Below, one piece after another: positions 17,386 through 25,476 of a stretch of 64,000 nucleotides of DNA (its first letter is position 1; the number at the start of each line of letters is the position of its first letter). Both the position numbers and the translations under genes were made by a program. The stretch covers positions 620,001 through 684,000 of the forward strand of contig NZ_JAJVDH010000002.1 in NCBI RefSeq assembly GCF_022758145.1. Reading direction: 5' to 3'. The DNA comes from Pontibacter vulgaris. Lineage in GTDB: Bacteria; Bacteroidota; Bacteroidia; Cytophagales; Hymenobacteraceae. The notes beneath the pieces are model-generated. The model saw nothing but the letters and a program-made list of their open reading frames with translations, ran no database searches and was not told the origin of the DNA.

Positions 17386-18904
17386 CGGTGCGTGGCTTTT
17401 GCTGGTCTGGCTTTTTACCTCTAAATGGTTTGCGCGGCTTCTGCTTTTTTGGCTGTTGCTCGCCAGTTGGCGAAGCCTGCTGTCCGGTGCCTGCCTGTTG
17501 TTCAGGTCTTGGCGGCCTGTTTGGTGCGCTTTCACGTGGCTGTCTTGGCTCGCGTTCTGCACGTGGTTCACGCTCCGGTCGCTGTTCACGAGGCTCGCGG
17601 TTTTCTTTAAACTCACGGTTATCGCGGCCATCACGGCGCCTGTTATTGTTGTTCTTAAATGGCGCTTTTGGCCTGTTAGGTCTTTGCTCCTGGTTTGCAG
17701 GTCTTGTTTCAGCATCGTTAGTTGCTGCTGCTTTAGCAGGAGCATTACCCGCAGGTTGTTGCTGAGGAGCGCTACCTTCAGGACGTGGCTTGTTTTTCTT
17801 TTTCTTCTTTTTCTTATTCTTGAATTTATCGTCCAGGCGTTCCAGGTTACCTTCTACCTGTGCTACAAACTCATTCTGCTTAGACTCTTCTTTTACTTCC
17901 AGTGTCAGGGTTTCTACTACAACGCCTTTGGCATTGAGCGCCTGAATTTCCTGCACGCGCTCTACCGGAACGGGGTACCAGTTGTTATCGCCTTTGTAGC
18001 CAAACCACATCATCTTCTTAAAGATGTCGGTTTTCTGCAACATGGCGTCGCCTTGCTGGGTTTGTAGCGGGCGGTTTACGGTAGGTATATCCTTTAGTGC
18101 CTCCATGTAAGTTTCCAGCTCATAGTTGAGGCAGCATTTTAAGCGGCCGCATTGCCCTGAAAGCTTGCTTGGGTTTAACGAAAGGTTCTGGTAACGTGCT
18201 GCCGTTGTAGATACACTCTTGAAATCGGTGAGCCAGGTAGAGCAGCAAAGTTCGCGTCCGCATGAGCCAATGCCACCTAAACGGCCGGCTTCGTGGCGCA
18301 GGCTTATCTGGCGCATCTCAATACGCACTTTAAACTCTTCGGCCAGCTTCTTGATCAGATCACGGAAGTCTACGCGGTCATCGGCAGAATAAAAGAAAGT
18401 AGCTTTGGATTTATCAGCCTGGTACTCTACATCCGATAGTTTCATCTTCAGGCCCAGGCCCTGTACGATTTCGCGGCTACGGTACATTGTGCCGCTTTCC
18501 AGGTCGCGTACCTCGTTAAATTTCTCCATATCGCGCTCGTTGGCGATGCGGTATATCGTACGGATTTCTTCGTTGTTATCTACCTTTTTCTTCAGCATTT
18601 GCAGGCGTACCAGCTCTCCTTTCAGAGATACAAAGCCAATATGGTGGCCATTTGGTACATCAACTACCACGGCATCGCCGGTGGTAAGGTCTATCCTGTT
18701 TATATTACGAAAGAAATCTTTACGGCCGCCTTTAAAGCGCACTTCTATTATATCAAACTCCTCAAAGGAGGTAGGCAGCTCCATATCGCTGAGCCAGTCG
18801 AACACGTTTAAACGGTTACAGCCTCCCGTGCTGCAGCCGCCGTTGCTTTTGCAGCCACCAACGCTGGTGCCGCATCCGCCACTAGAACATGAATTACATC
18901 CCAC
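17378..18904 (-). CDS. ricT: PSP1/RicT-family iron-sulfur protein with a disordered C-terminal tail
   Basis: 508 residues starting at GTG (18902-18904), set by the AAGGAG ribosome site 8 bases upstream. The N-terminus is Cys-rich (Cys3, 6, 11, 18, 24, 29). The PSP1 core (about 45-330) has the paired motifs CGRELCC (215-221) and CGRLKCC (252-258). In Bacillus, RicT (YaaT) forms a 4Fe-4S complex with RicA and RicF that works with RNase Y on mRNA maturation. Its partners in Bacteroidota are unclear. The last ~140 residues are Pro/Arg/Lys/Asn-rich, repetitive and likely disordered, probably RNA-binding. It is cotranscribed with gldH. Confidence 0.88.
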   Translation of the reverse strand: MGCNSCSSGGCGTSVGGCKSNGGCSTGGCNRLNVFDWLSDMELPTSFEEFDIIEVRFKGGRKDFFRNINRIDLTTGDAVVVDVPNGHHIGFVSLKGELVRLQMLKKKVDNNEEIRTIYRIANERDMEKFNEVRDLESGTMYRSREIVQGLGLKMKLSDVEYQADKSKATFFYSADDRVDFRDLIKKLAEEFKVRIEMRQISLRHEAGRLGGIGSCGRELCCSTWLTDFKSVSTTAARYQNLSLNPSKLSGQCGRLKCCLNYELETYMEALKDIPTVNRPLQTQQGDAMLQKTDIFKKMMWFGYKGDNNWYPVPVERVQEIQALNAKGVVVETLTLEVKEESKQNEFVAQVEGNLERLDDKFKNKKKKKKKNKPRPEGSAPQQQPAGNAPAKAAATNDAETRPANQEQRPNRPKAPFKNNNNRRRDGRDNREFKENREPREQRPEREPRAEREPRQPRESAPNRPPRPEQQAGTGQQASPTGEQQPKKQKPRKPFRGKKPDQQKPRTDA

Positions 18905-18912
18905 AGTTTTAT

Positions 18913-18918
18913 CTCCTT
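18913..18918 (-). promoter_or_regulatory. Shine-Dalgarno setting the GTG start of ricT
   Basis: The minus strand reads AAGGAG, then ATAAAACT, then GTG. The good spacing decides the non-ATG start. Confidence 0.7.
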
Positions 18919-18959
18919 ATATAGCTATGCTATTCTTGTTTTCTTAACTTGACAATTAA

Positions 18960-18967
18960 CAAATATA
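18960..18967 (-). promoter_or_regulatory. -7 element of the ricT-gldH promoter
   Basis: The minus strand reads TATATTTG, an exact TAnnTTTG match, 56 bases before the start codon. No clear TTG is seen at the -33 spacing. Confidence 0.5.
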
Positions 18968-19128
18968 CTAATTTTTTGTGCTTTTGCTTCAGACTACGCT
19001 AAATGCGATACGCGTGATAACATCAATATGCTGTATTGGGTGCTATACTCTGTAAAATCCACGTCAGATTATATGGGTGGCTGCTGTTTTTTAAAGCAGT
19101 GATGGAAATTAAAGTATAATTTTAAGCC

Positions 19129-20550
19129 ATGCTCCGGAAACTGCTGTCACATGCTGCTATTTATGGGTTATCAGCACAGCTGCCCCGATTGGCAGGCGTG
19201 TTGGTGCTGCCTGTAATTACGCGCTACCTTACCACCACCGATTATGGTGTAGCAGGTGTGGTTACAGCGTATGCCTCGGCATTGCTGATGCTGCAATCGC
19301 TGGGCCTTTCGGTGGTGCTTACCAATACCTATGCCCGGCACCCTGATAAGTATAGCTGGGTCTGGCGGCAGCTAAATGGGTTTATATCGCTTTTCTCGCT
19401 GGGGTATGGCCTGCTCATGATTACCGTTTTATACCTGGTTGTACCGCCGGAAGCACATGAGCACAGGTTATGGATTGCGCTGCTTTATAGTTTGCCTGCC
19501 ATGCTTTTTGTAAGTACCGAGATGCAGACCAGCCTTTACTACCAGCTGTCGCAGAGGCCGTTGCCGCTGGCAGTACGTGCTTTTGTGGTTGGAGCGGTAA
19601 CAGTGGCGTTAAATGTTTATACTATAGCTTACCTCCGGATGGGGTATATGGGCTGGTTCTATGCGAATTTTTTCGGGCAGCTGTTCGGATTTGTGGTCAA
19701 TTGCTATAGTTTATACTTCCGGCAGGGCTTATGGCCCATCTTTAATTTTAAATGGTACCGGGTAAGATCAGCCTTAAAAATTGCGTTGCCAGTTGTGCCG
19801 CACAACATGTCTTTCTTTTTGATGGATACCTCTGACAGGTTAGTGCTGGATGTATTACGTGTGCCACTCGCACGCATTGGTTTGTATAATGTGGCATCTT
19901 CTTTCGGGACATACTTTATGATTGCCAGCAGCGCCATTGTGCAGGCCGCTTCTCCGTTTTACCTGCAGTTTTATAAGCAGGAAGCCGGGGAGCAAGGAGC
20001 CATGCAGGCCCGGCGCATGACCTTTGCCTTACAAATTCTCTTTCTGGTGGCTACAACCATAGGCAGCCTCTGGATGAAAGAAATATTCAGTTTGCTCATC
20101 AAAAACAAAGACCTGCAACAAGCTTATACGCTGGCCATAATCATTTTAATGGGTTATAACTTCAGGCCGATGTACCTGGCTGTAATGAACCTGTTAGTAT
20201 ACCGCGAAAACACGAACAAACTATGGAGGATATCGGCGGTGGCTGGTGTGGGCAATGTATTGCTTAACTTTATACTTGTGCCGGTATTTGGCTTTCAGGC
20301 GGCAGCCTTTACAACTTTTGCAGCGCTAATGTATATGGGCTATGCCGGATTTCTGCTGAAAGAGTACAAACAGGCTGCGCTGGTGAAGTTATACCCGCTG
20401 GTCTGGTTAAGTATAACAGTAGCAGCTTTGCTTGTGGTCTATAATTTGGCGGATATGGTTATGATAAGTAAAGTATGGCTGACCGGTGGCGTAAGTATAG
20501 CGTTTGGGCTTTTAGCATACTTTAACAGAAATAAGATCAACGGGTTTTAA
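19129..20550 (+). CDS. Polysaccharide flippase (Wzx/MATE-like, oligosaccharide flippase family)
   Basis: 473 residues with about 12-14 membrane helices across the whole length. The N-terminus (LLSHAAIYGLSAQLPRLAGV) is typical of Wzx-type lipid-linked oligosaccharide flippases, which start with an amphipathic segment and a conserved Pro/Arg. The protein would move undecaprenyl-linked sugars to the periplasmic face. No glycosyltransferase genes lie alongside, so the specific glycan cannot be named. The gene is monocistronic and ends in a strong terminator. Confidence 0.85.
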   Translation: MLRKLLSHAAIYGLSAQLPRLAGVLVLPVITRYLTTTDYGVAGVVTAYASALLMLQSLGLSVVLTNTYARHPDKYSWVWRQLNGFISLFSLGYGLLMITVLYLVVPPEAHEHRLWIALLYSLPAMLFVSTEMQTSLYYQLSQRPLPLAVRAFVVGAVTVALNVYTIAYLRMGYMGWFYANFFGQLFGFVVNCYSLYFRQGLWPIFNFKWYRVRSALKIALPVVPHNMSFFLMDTSDRLVLDVLRVPLARIGLYNVASSFGTYFMIASSAIVQAASPFYLQFYKQEAGEQGAMQARRMTFALQILFLVATTIGSLWMKEIFSLLIKNKDLQQAYTLAIIILMGYNFRPMYLAVMNLLVYRENTNKLWRISAVAGVGNVLLNFILVPVFGFQAAAFTTFAALMYMGYAGFLLKEYKQAALVKLYPLVWLSITVAALLVVYNLADMVMISKVWLTGGVSIAFGLLAYFNRNKINGF

Positions 20551-20553
20551 AAT

Positions 20554-20581
20554 AAAAGGGAGCTGTTTAGGCTCCCTTTTT
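20554..20581. terminator. Bidirectional rho-independent terminator
   Basis: A perfect 10-bp stem AAAAGGGAGC / GCTCCCTTTT lies between the convergent flippase and alcohol dehydrogenase genes. Confidence 0.92.
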
Positions 20582-20598
20582 AAATTTATACTTCCGTT

Positions 20599-21756
20599 TT
20601 ATGGCTTCAATACTACCTTCACACAGTTATCCTGCTTTTTATTGAAGATATCATACATATTAGCAGCTTCGCTGAGTGGCACATTGTGTGTGATGATATC
20701 ATCGAGCACGACTTTACCATCCTGTACCAACGAAATTAACTGATCGATGTAGCGTTGCACCCAGGCCTGGCCGCCCATCAGCTTAATGCCTTTATCGAAC
20801 CACTGGTGCAGCGGGAAGTTATTGTAAGGCGTACCATACACACCTACCACGGTTACAGTTCCGGCACGGCGCACAGAATCAAAGCATTTTTCTAATACCT
20901 TCATACTTCCTTTTTCCATCTGCACTACGTTCATGGCTTTTTCGAGTATGGTGCGGTCGGCTTCCATACCTACGGCATCTACGCACACATCAGCCCCGTA
21001 ACCGCCTGTCATGTCGCGTATCACTTCTACGGCATCAACTTCGGAGGCATTTATAGTTTCAGCGTTAGCGCTTTTGCGGGCCATTTCTAAACGGTAAGGC
21101 TGTATGTCAACACCAATTACACGCTTGGCACCGCGTAGCCAGGCAGATTTCATGGCCATTATACCAACAGGGCCACAGCCCCATACTACCACTGTTTCGC
21201 CGCCTTTCAGCTCGGCCCAGTCTATGGCAGCCCAGCCTGTCGGGAAAATGTCTGTCAGGAAGAGTACCTGCTCATCGGTGAAATTATCTGATATTTTGCG
21301 TGGGCCAAAATCGGCATAAGGTACGCGCACATACTCTGCCTGGCCACCGTTATACCCGCCGTAAAGATCTGTATAACCAAAAAGGGCAGCGCCTTTACCA
21401 GTTAACAGTGCACCTTCGGGGCCATAGTTGTCGGGGTTGGAATTTTCGCAATGCGTTGGCAACTGCATGTTACAGAAGTGGCACGTGCCGCAGGAAATCG
21501 GGAATGGCACCACCACGCGGTCGCCTTTTTTAAGATTTTTTATACCTTGGCCCACTTCTTCTACTATACCCATAAACTCGTGGCCCAACACCATGTTGCG
21601 GGGTTGCGGAAACATGCCATTGTAAATATGAAGGTCTGAACCGCAGATGGCCGTAGAAGTTACTTTAAGTATAACATCGCGGGCATCTTCAATCCGTGGA
21701 TCATCAACGGTGTCTACCCGAACATCTTTCGGGTTGTGGAATACTACTGCTTTCAT
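20599..21756 (-). CDS. Zinc-dependent medium-chain alcohol dehydrogenase
   Basis: 385 residues. Catalytic zinc ligands are Cys38 and His59-Glu60 (in LGHEFMG). Structural zinc ligands are Cys89, 92, 95 and 103. The Rossmann motif VWGCGPVGIMAMK marks NAD(P) binding. The long insert (YGGYNGGQAEYVRVP and the following PYADFGPRKI) is characteristic of the formaldehyde-dehydrogenase-like branch of the MDR family. Possible substrates include formaldehyde or other short alcohols and aldehydes; the sequence does not settle this. It has its own transcription unit. Confidence 0.9.
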   Translation of the reverse strand: MKAVVFHNPKDVRVDTVDDPRIEDARDVILKVTSTAICGSDLHIYNGMFPQPRNMVLGHEFMGIVEEVGQGIKNLKKGDRVVVPFPISCGTCHFCNMQLPTHCENSNPDNYGPEGALLTGKGAALFGYTDLYGGYNGGQAEYVRVPYADFGPRKISDNFTDEQVLFLTDIFPTGWAAIDWAELKGGETVVVWGCGPVGIMAMKSAWLRGAKRVIGVDIQPYRLEMARKSANAETINASEVDAVEVIRDMTGGYGADVCVDAVGMEADRTILEKAMNVVQMEKGSMKVLEKCFDSVRRAGTVTVVGVYGTPYNNFPLHQWFDKGIKLMGGQAWVQRYIDQLISLVQDGKVVLDDIITHNVPLSEAANMYDIFNKKQDNCVKVVLKP

Positions 21757-21919
21757 AGTTGTGTTGTCGTTAAATGTTTAATAACTACGCCTTTTTGCAA
21801 AGACAATAGATTAGGTTTAACGATGGGAGGTTAAAGTGGTTGTTAGCTTCAGGCGGATAGTCTAACCGGATTTACAGTAGCATCAAGAAATATAAGCAAG
21901 GTATAAACAGAGCAGGCGC

Positions 21920-22792
21920 ATGAGTTCTAACTATGATTTTAAGCTTTTAACGGCACAGGATCTTCCCATACTTCATCAAACTTTCCTGGATGCTTTTGCC
22001 GATTACCTGGTACCTATACAATTAAATGAAGCCCAGTTTAAGGCAAAACTGAAACGCGAAGGCGTGCAAACTGAGCTTTGTGGGGGAGCTTTTTATAAAG
22101 AAAATCTGGCTGGATTTATACTTACCGGACTTGGGGAATGGCAGGGCAAGTATACGGCTTACAATGCCGGAACAGGTGTGGTGCCGCAGCACCGTGGGCA
22201 TGCGCTTACCAGGCGGCTTTATGAGTTTATGTTGCCTGCCATGCAAAAGGCTGGTGTTAAGCAATGTTTACTGGAGGTAATAAAACAAAACGTTCCGGCG
22301 CTGAAAGTATACCAAAGCCTCGGATTTAAAATTACCCGCACCCTGGATTGTTTCCGGAGCTTTAAGGAAGAACTTATACTTCACATACCTGCCGCTAAAA
22401 GTATAAACATACGCCAGGCAACACAGCCCAATTGGCCACTTTATAAAAGCTTCTGGGATATTACACCAACCTGGCAAAATACCCCGGAGGCCATAACCAG
22501 AAGTACAGATCCCAAAATTATACTGGAAGCTTATGATGAATTTAATCAGGTAACTGGCTATGTTGTTTTTTACCCGCATAACGGGGCTATTGCCCAGCTG
22601 GCTGTAAGTATGAATGCACGGGGTAAAGGTATTGGCACTGCTCTGCTTCGCGAGGTAGCAAGACTAGCAGCTACACCTGCCCTTATGCTAATCAATATTG
22701 ATACCGCCGGCGAAGAGTTTATAAAATATCTGGAGAACCGTGGCCTGAGAAGGATATTAATGCAGTATGAGATGGTGCTGCCAATTGGTTAA
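21920..22792 (+). CDS. GNAT N-acetyltransferase with two GNAT-like halves
   Basis: 290 residues. The first GNAT fold (about 5-150) contains acetyl-CoA-binding features (VVPQHRGHALTRRLY) and the C-terminal NVPALKVYQSLGF. A second, shorter GNAT-like half (about 165-290) contains VSMNARGKGIGTALLREVARLA with a good RGxGxG/A loop. Duplicated GNAT proteins often have one catalytic and one degenerate domain; both look plausible here. The substrate is unknown. The start is an ATG, with AAGTATA-type words just before and after the gene. Confidence 0.85.
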   Translation: MSSNYDFKLLTAQDLPILHQTFLDAFADYLVPIQLNEAQFKAKLKREGVQTELCGGAFYKENLAGFILTGLGEWQGKYTAYNAGTGVVPQHRGHALTRRLYEFMLPAMQKAGVKQCLLEVIKQNVPALKVYQSLGFKITRTLDCFRSFKEELILHIPAAKSINIRQATQPNWPLYKSFWDITPTWQNTPEAITRSTDPKIILEAYDEFNQVTGYVVFYPHNGAIAQLAVSMNARGKGIGTALLREVARLAATPALMLINIDTAGEEFIKYLENRGLRRILMQYEMVLPIG

Positions 22793-22898
22793 AGTATGCT
22801 TCTACAAGCTTTTAAAGTATAAATCGGGATATGGTTTTAAGTTTATACTTTATGCCAGTGCCTTATTTCGTAATTTGCCAGCTTAACAATTGATAACT

Positions 22899-23231
22899 AT
22901 GAATATGGCGTGGGTTTACCTGATATTGGCCGGCATCTGTGAAATTGGATGGGCCTTTGGGTTAAAGTATAGCGAAGGTTTTACAAAAATAGGGGTAAGT
23001 ATAGTTACCGTTATCGTCATGATTCTGAGCTTTGTGCTGCTGTCGCAGGCTATGAAAACGCTGCCACTAGGTACTGCTTACGGCATCTGGACGGGTATTG
23101 GTGCAGCCGGAACAGCTATACTTGGCATTGTGTTCCTGAACGAACCCCGAGATCTTATCCGCATCCTTTGTATCCTGATGATCATAGGTGGGGTGGTTGG
23201 GCTTAAGGTTTTTTCAGGAGAAGCTAAGTAA
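22899..23231 (+). CDS. SMR-family exporter, SugE/Gdx type (guanidinium exporter)
   Basis: 110 residues from the ATG at 22899; a second ATG (22905) giving MAWVYL is nearly as good. Four membrane helices span the protein. The conserved Glu in helix 1 is within ICEIGWAFGLKYSEGF, and GTAYGIWTGIGAAGTA is the helix-3 dimer/transport signature. The segment WAFGLKYSEGFTK favours the Gdx (formerly SugE) subtype, which exports guanidinium, over EmrE-type multidrug pumps. I see no guanidine riboswitch; the 68 bases from 22793 instead hold AAGTATA-type words. Confidence 0.88.
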   Translation: MNMAWVYLILAGICEIGWAFGLKYSEGFTKIGVSIVTVIVMILSFVLLSQAMKTLPLGTAYGIWTGIGAAGTAILGIVFLNEPRDLIRILCILMIIGGVVGLKVFSGEAK

Positions 23232-23234
23232 CAA

Positions 23235-24074
23235 CTATTGCCAGGTATAAACCTGCATTTGTTGCGGTGTAAACAGGTAAACGCGGTTACTGCTGACGAT
23301 TGCTGAAGTATACTTTGCTGTAGAAGGAAGTGCTATACTGTGTTGCTTTTGCGTGTAAATATCCAAGAAATTCAATTTACCGTCTTTTACAAAGTATAAC
23401 TCATTTCCCTGAAAGCCTATCTGGGAAATGCCTGTAACTGGAATTGTTTTTTTATAGTTACCTAAGTTATCGAACACAAAAATGCCGGTGTTATAATCCA
23501 GCAGGTATACTGTATTCTGGTACTCACGCAGCAGGCGTATATCAAATCGGGCTTTATCCAATATCAGGTTTAATGATGTTTCTGTTACAGTTCTGCGCAG
23601 GCGGGTGTCTAATTTGCTTAGCGTGTAATTTGACTCGTTGAATAGCCAGAAGCCATCGTCGGAGGTAAGTGCGGCTGCTTTTATACTTCCTGAGAGCTCC
23701 TGGTAGTCCGAAAAGTCAGTGGACGTAATGGGACGCAAAAACCTATCGAGCAATACAATTTCCTGCCTGTCTTCATAAAAAAGCAGCACTTTCATCGGGT
23801 TCCAGGCATCAATGCTTGTAATGCGGCCACCTTTGGCAGGGGAGTAGGTAAGAGCTGCCCGACCTGATGAATCTACCTTAACCAGGTTTCTTTTCGCATC
23901 CAGGAAGTATACATGGCCATTACGGTCTGCAGAAACAGTTGACGGTGAGCTTATACTTGTGCTATAGCTATACTTTAAAGAATCCTGTGCTGCTGCAGCT
24001 CCCTGAGCGGAAACTCGCCCTGGCAGTATTAACGCCTGGAGCAACACAAGTATAAAGTATAGATTAAGCTTCAA
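23235..24074 (-). CDS. Secreted beta-propeller-like protein of unknown function
   Basis: 279 residues. The start is TTG (24072-24074), the only in-frame initiator between the upstream stop and the signal peptide (cleavage after VSAQ, about residue 24). The chain is made of short repeated strands such as NGHVYFLDAKRNLVKVD and DNLGNYKKTI, which suggest a small propeller. It overlaps the end of lpxH by 11 bases and is probably translationally coupled to it. A link to lipid A or outer-membrane assembly is only inferred from that coupling. Confidence 0.55.
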   Translation of the reverse strand: MKLNLYFILVLLQALILPGRVSAQGAAAAQDSLKYSYSTSISSPSTVSADRNGHVYFLDAKRNLVKVDSSGRAALTYSPAKGGRITSIDAWNPMKVLLFYEDRQEIVLLDRFLRPITSTDFSDYQELSGSIKAAALTSDDGFWLFNESNYTLSKLDTRLRRTVTETSLNLILDKARFDIRLLREYQNTVYLLDYNTGIFVFDNLGNYKKTIPVTGISQIGFQGNELYFVKDGKLNFLDIYTQKQHSIALPSTAKYTSAIVSSNRVYLFTPQQMQVYTWQ

Positions 24075-24834
24075 AGTAGTCTAGTTTTAACGATTCGCCA
24101 TCATACACGGCATACGAGCAAAAATTGACCCATTCGCCTAAATTAACATAGCGGCTGCTGTTATTAATAGGTATATCGAGCGGCAGGTGGCGGTGCCCAA
24201 AAACATAGTAGTCGTGGTGCTGGCTGGCTTCCACTTCTTTGCAGTAATGTAATAACCACTCGTTATCGCCTAAAAACTGCTCATCTTTTTTGATGTTACT
24301 GATGCGGCTTCTGCGCGACCACATGTTGGCTATGCCTATACCTAAGTTCGGGTGGATACGGGCAAAGGCCCATTGGCAGGCCTTGTTGTTAAACACGCGC
24401 TTGAGTAGTTTATAAGTATGGTCGCCGGGGCCCAGGCCATCGCCATGGCCAATGTAAAAGGTTTTACCCCCAAAACTGGTAGAAATGGGCTCGCGCAGTA
24501 TAGGAATGTTCAGCTCAGTCGGGAAGTAGTCAAACATCCACATATCATGGTTGCCCGTGAAGAACAAAACAGGTATGCCGGCATCGGTCAGTTCAGCCAG
24601 TTTGCCCTGTAGCCTGATAAACCCTTTCGGGATGGCATGCTTGTACTCAAACCAGAAATCGAAAATATCGCCCAGCAAAAGTATAGCCGCTGCATCGTGC
24701 TTCACTGTATCCAGCCACTTTACAATTTTGCGTTCGCGGGCCAGGCTATGTTCGGCGGTTGGTACTCCTAAATGGAAATCAGAGGCAAAGTATACTTTCT
24801 TACCCGGCTCCAGTTCGTTAATGCGGAAGGTCAT
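24064..24834 (-). CDS. lpxH: UDP-2,3-diacylglucosamine diphosphatase (LpxH-type)
   Basis: 256 residues from the ATG at 24832-24834. The calcineurin-type metallophosphoesterase motifs are all present: ASDFHLG, GDIFDFWF, GNHDMW, GHGDG and GHRH. This set with the DFWFEYK extension is typical of LpxH, which cleaves UDP-2,3-diacylglucosamine to lipid X in lipid A synthesis at the cytoplasmic membrane. It overlaps the upstream lutC-like gene by 17 bases and the downstream secreted gene by 11. Confidence 0.87.
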   Translation of the reverse strand: MTFRINELEPGKKVYFASDFHLGVPTAEHSLARERKIVKWLDTVKHDAAAILLLGDIFDFWFEYKHAIPKGFIRLQGKLAELTDAGIPVLFFTGNHDMWMFDYFPTELNIPILREPISTSFGGKTFYIGHGDGLGPGDHTYKLLKRVFNNKACQWAFARIHPNLGIGIANMWSRRSRISNIKKDEQFLGDNEWLLHYCKEVEASQHHDYYVFGHRHLPLDIPINNSSRYVNLGEWVNFCSYAVYDGESLKLDYFEA

Positions 24835-25468
24835 CAATTAAAAAAAGAGCTAGCTGTTTAGGGCCGTGTGCGCCCATTACCAATGTCTTTTCGATGTCGG
24901 CGGTGCGGCTTGGCCCGCTTACCAGCGAAACCATGGATGGGAAATTCTCTTTATACTTATCGCGCACAATTTGCAGGCCGTCCTTGATATCAGGTACCAG
25001 TTGGCTGGCTTTTGCCACCACAATGTGTGTGGCCGGGTAAATACCTAACCTGCGTCCGCCGGCATTTGCTGAGCTTACCAATAAACTACCGGTGCGGGTT
25101 ATCAGTGCCTCGCAGGTTGTAAGGCCAGCTTCAGCATCCTGCACAAACGTATCATCGTTGGCTATAAACTCTATGCCTGCCTGGTAAAGTATGTGCTGCA
25201 GGTTAGACTCCCATACAAAAAGGTGCTGTATGTTCTGTTCCTGCTTGAATACGAATAGCTGGTCAAAAAAATCTTCTTCTGATTCGCAGTAGAAAAACAG
25301 GCCGGCGTTAGCGATGAACTTCTGCGCAAACTCCACCGACATATCCTCTGAAGGACTGGCATGGAGCGGCGATGTGAAGTCAGGAGTAGGAGGCAGAAAA
25401 GGCGCTGACTTAGCCAGCGCCTCTCTTACTCTTCTTAATACAATTTCTTTCGATTTTGCTTCGTACAT
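24818..25468 (-). CDS. LutC/YkgG-family (LUD domain) protein
   Basis: 216 residues. The C-terminal half carries LUD features: CEALITRTGSLLVSS, then GRRLGIYPATHIVVA, then SLVSGPSRTADIEKTLVMGAHGP. In Bacillus, LutC works with LutA and LutB in lactate utilisation, but no lutA or lutB homologue is in this window. Stand-alone LUD proteins in Bacteroidota often sit between ftsH and lipid genes as here, so the role may differ. It lies 8 bases from ftsH and overlaps lpxH, and is part of a single minus-strand unit. Confidence 0.85.
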   Translation of the reverse strand: MYEAKSKEIVLRRVREALAKSAPFLPPTPDFTSPLHASPSEDMSVEFAQKFIANAGLFFYCESEEDFFDQLFVFKQEQNIQHLFVWESNLQHILYQAGIEFIANDDTFVQDAEAGLTTCEALITRTGSLLVSSANAGGRRLGIYPATHIVVAKASQLVPDIKDGLQIVRDKYKENFPSMVSLVSGPSRTADIEKTLVMGAHGPKQLALFLIDDLPH

Positions 25469-25476
25469 GCGTATTA

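Noticed and set aside
17386..17745. Longer start for gldH
   Set aside because: The lipobox signal begins at the ATG at 17383-17385; the upstream part is a frame shadow of ricT.
22793..22898. Guanidine riboswitch upstream of the SMR gene
   Set aside because: The region holds only AAGTATA-type words and no conserved riboswitch pairing could be seen.
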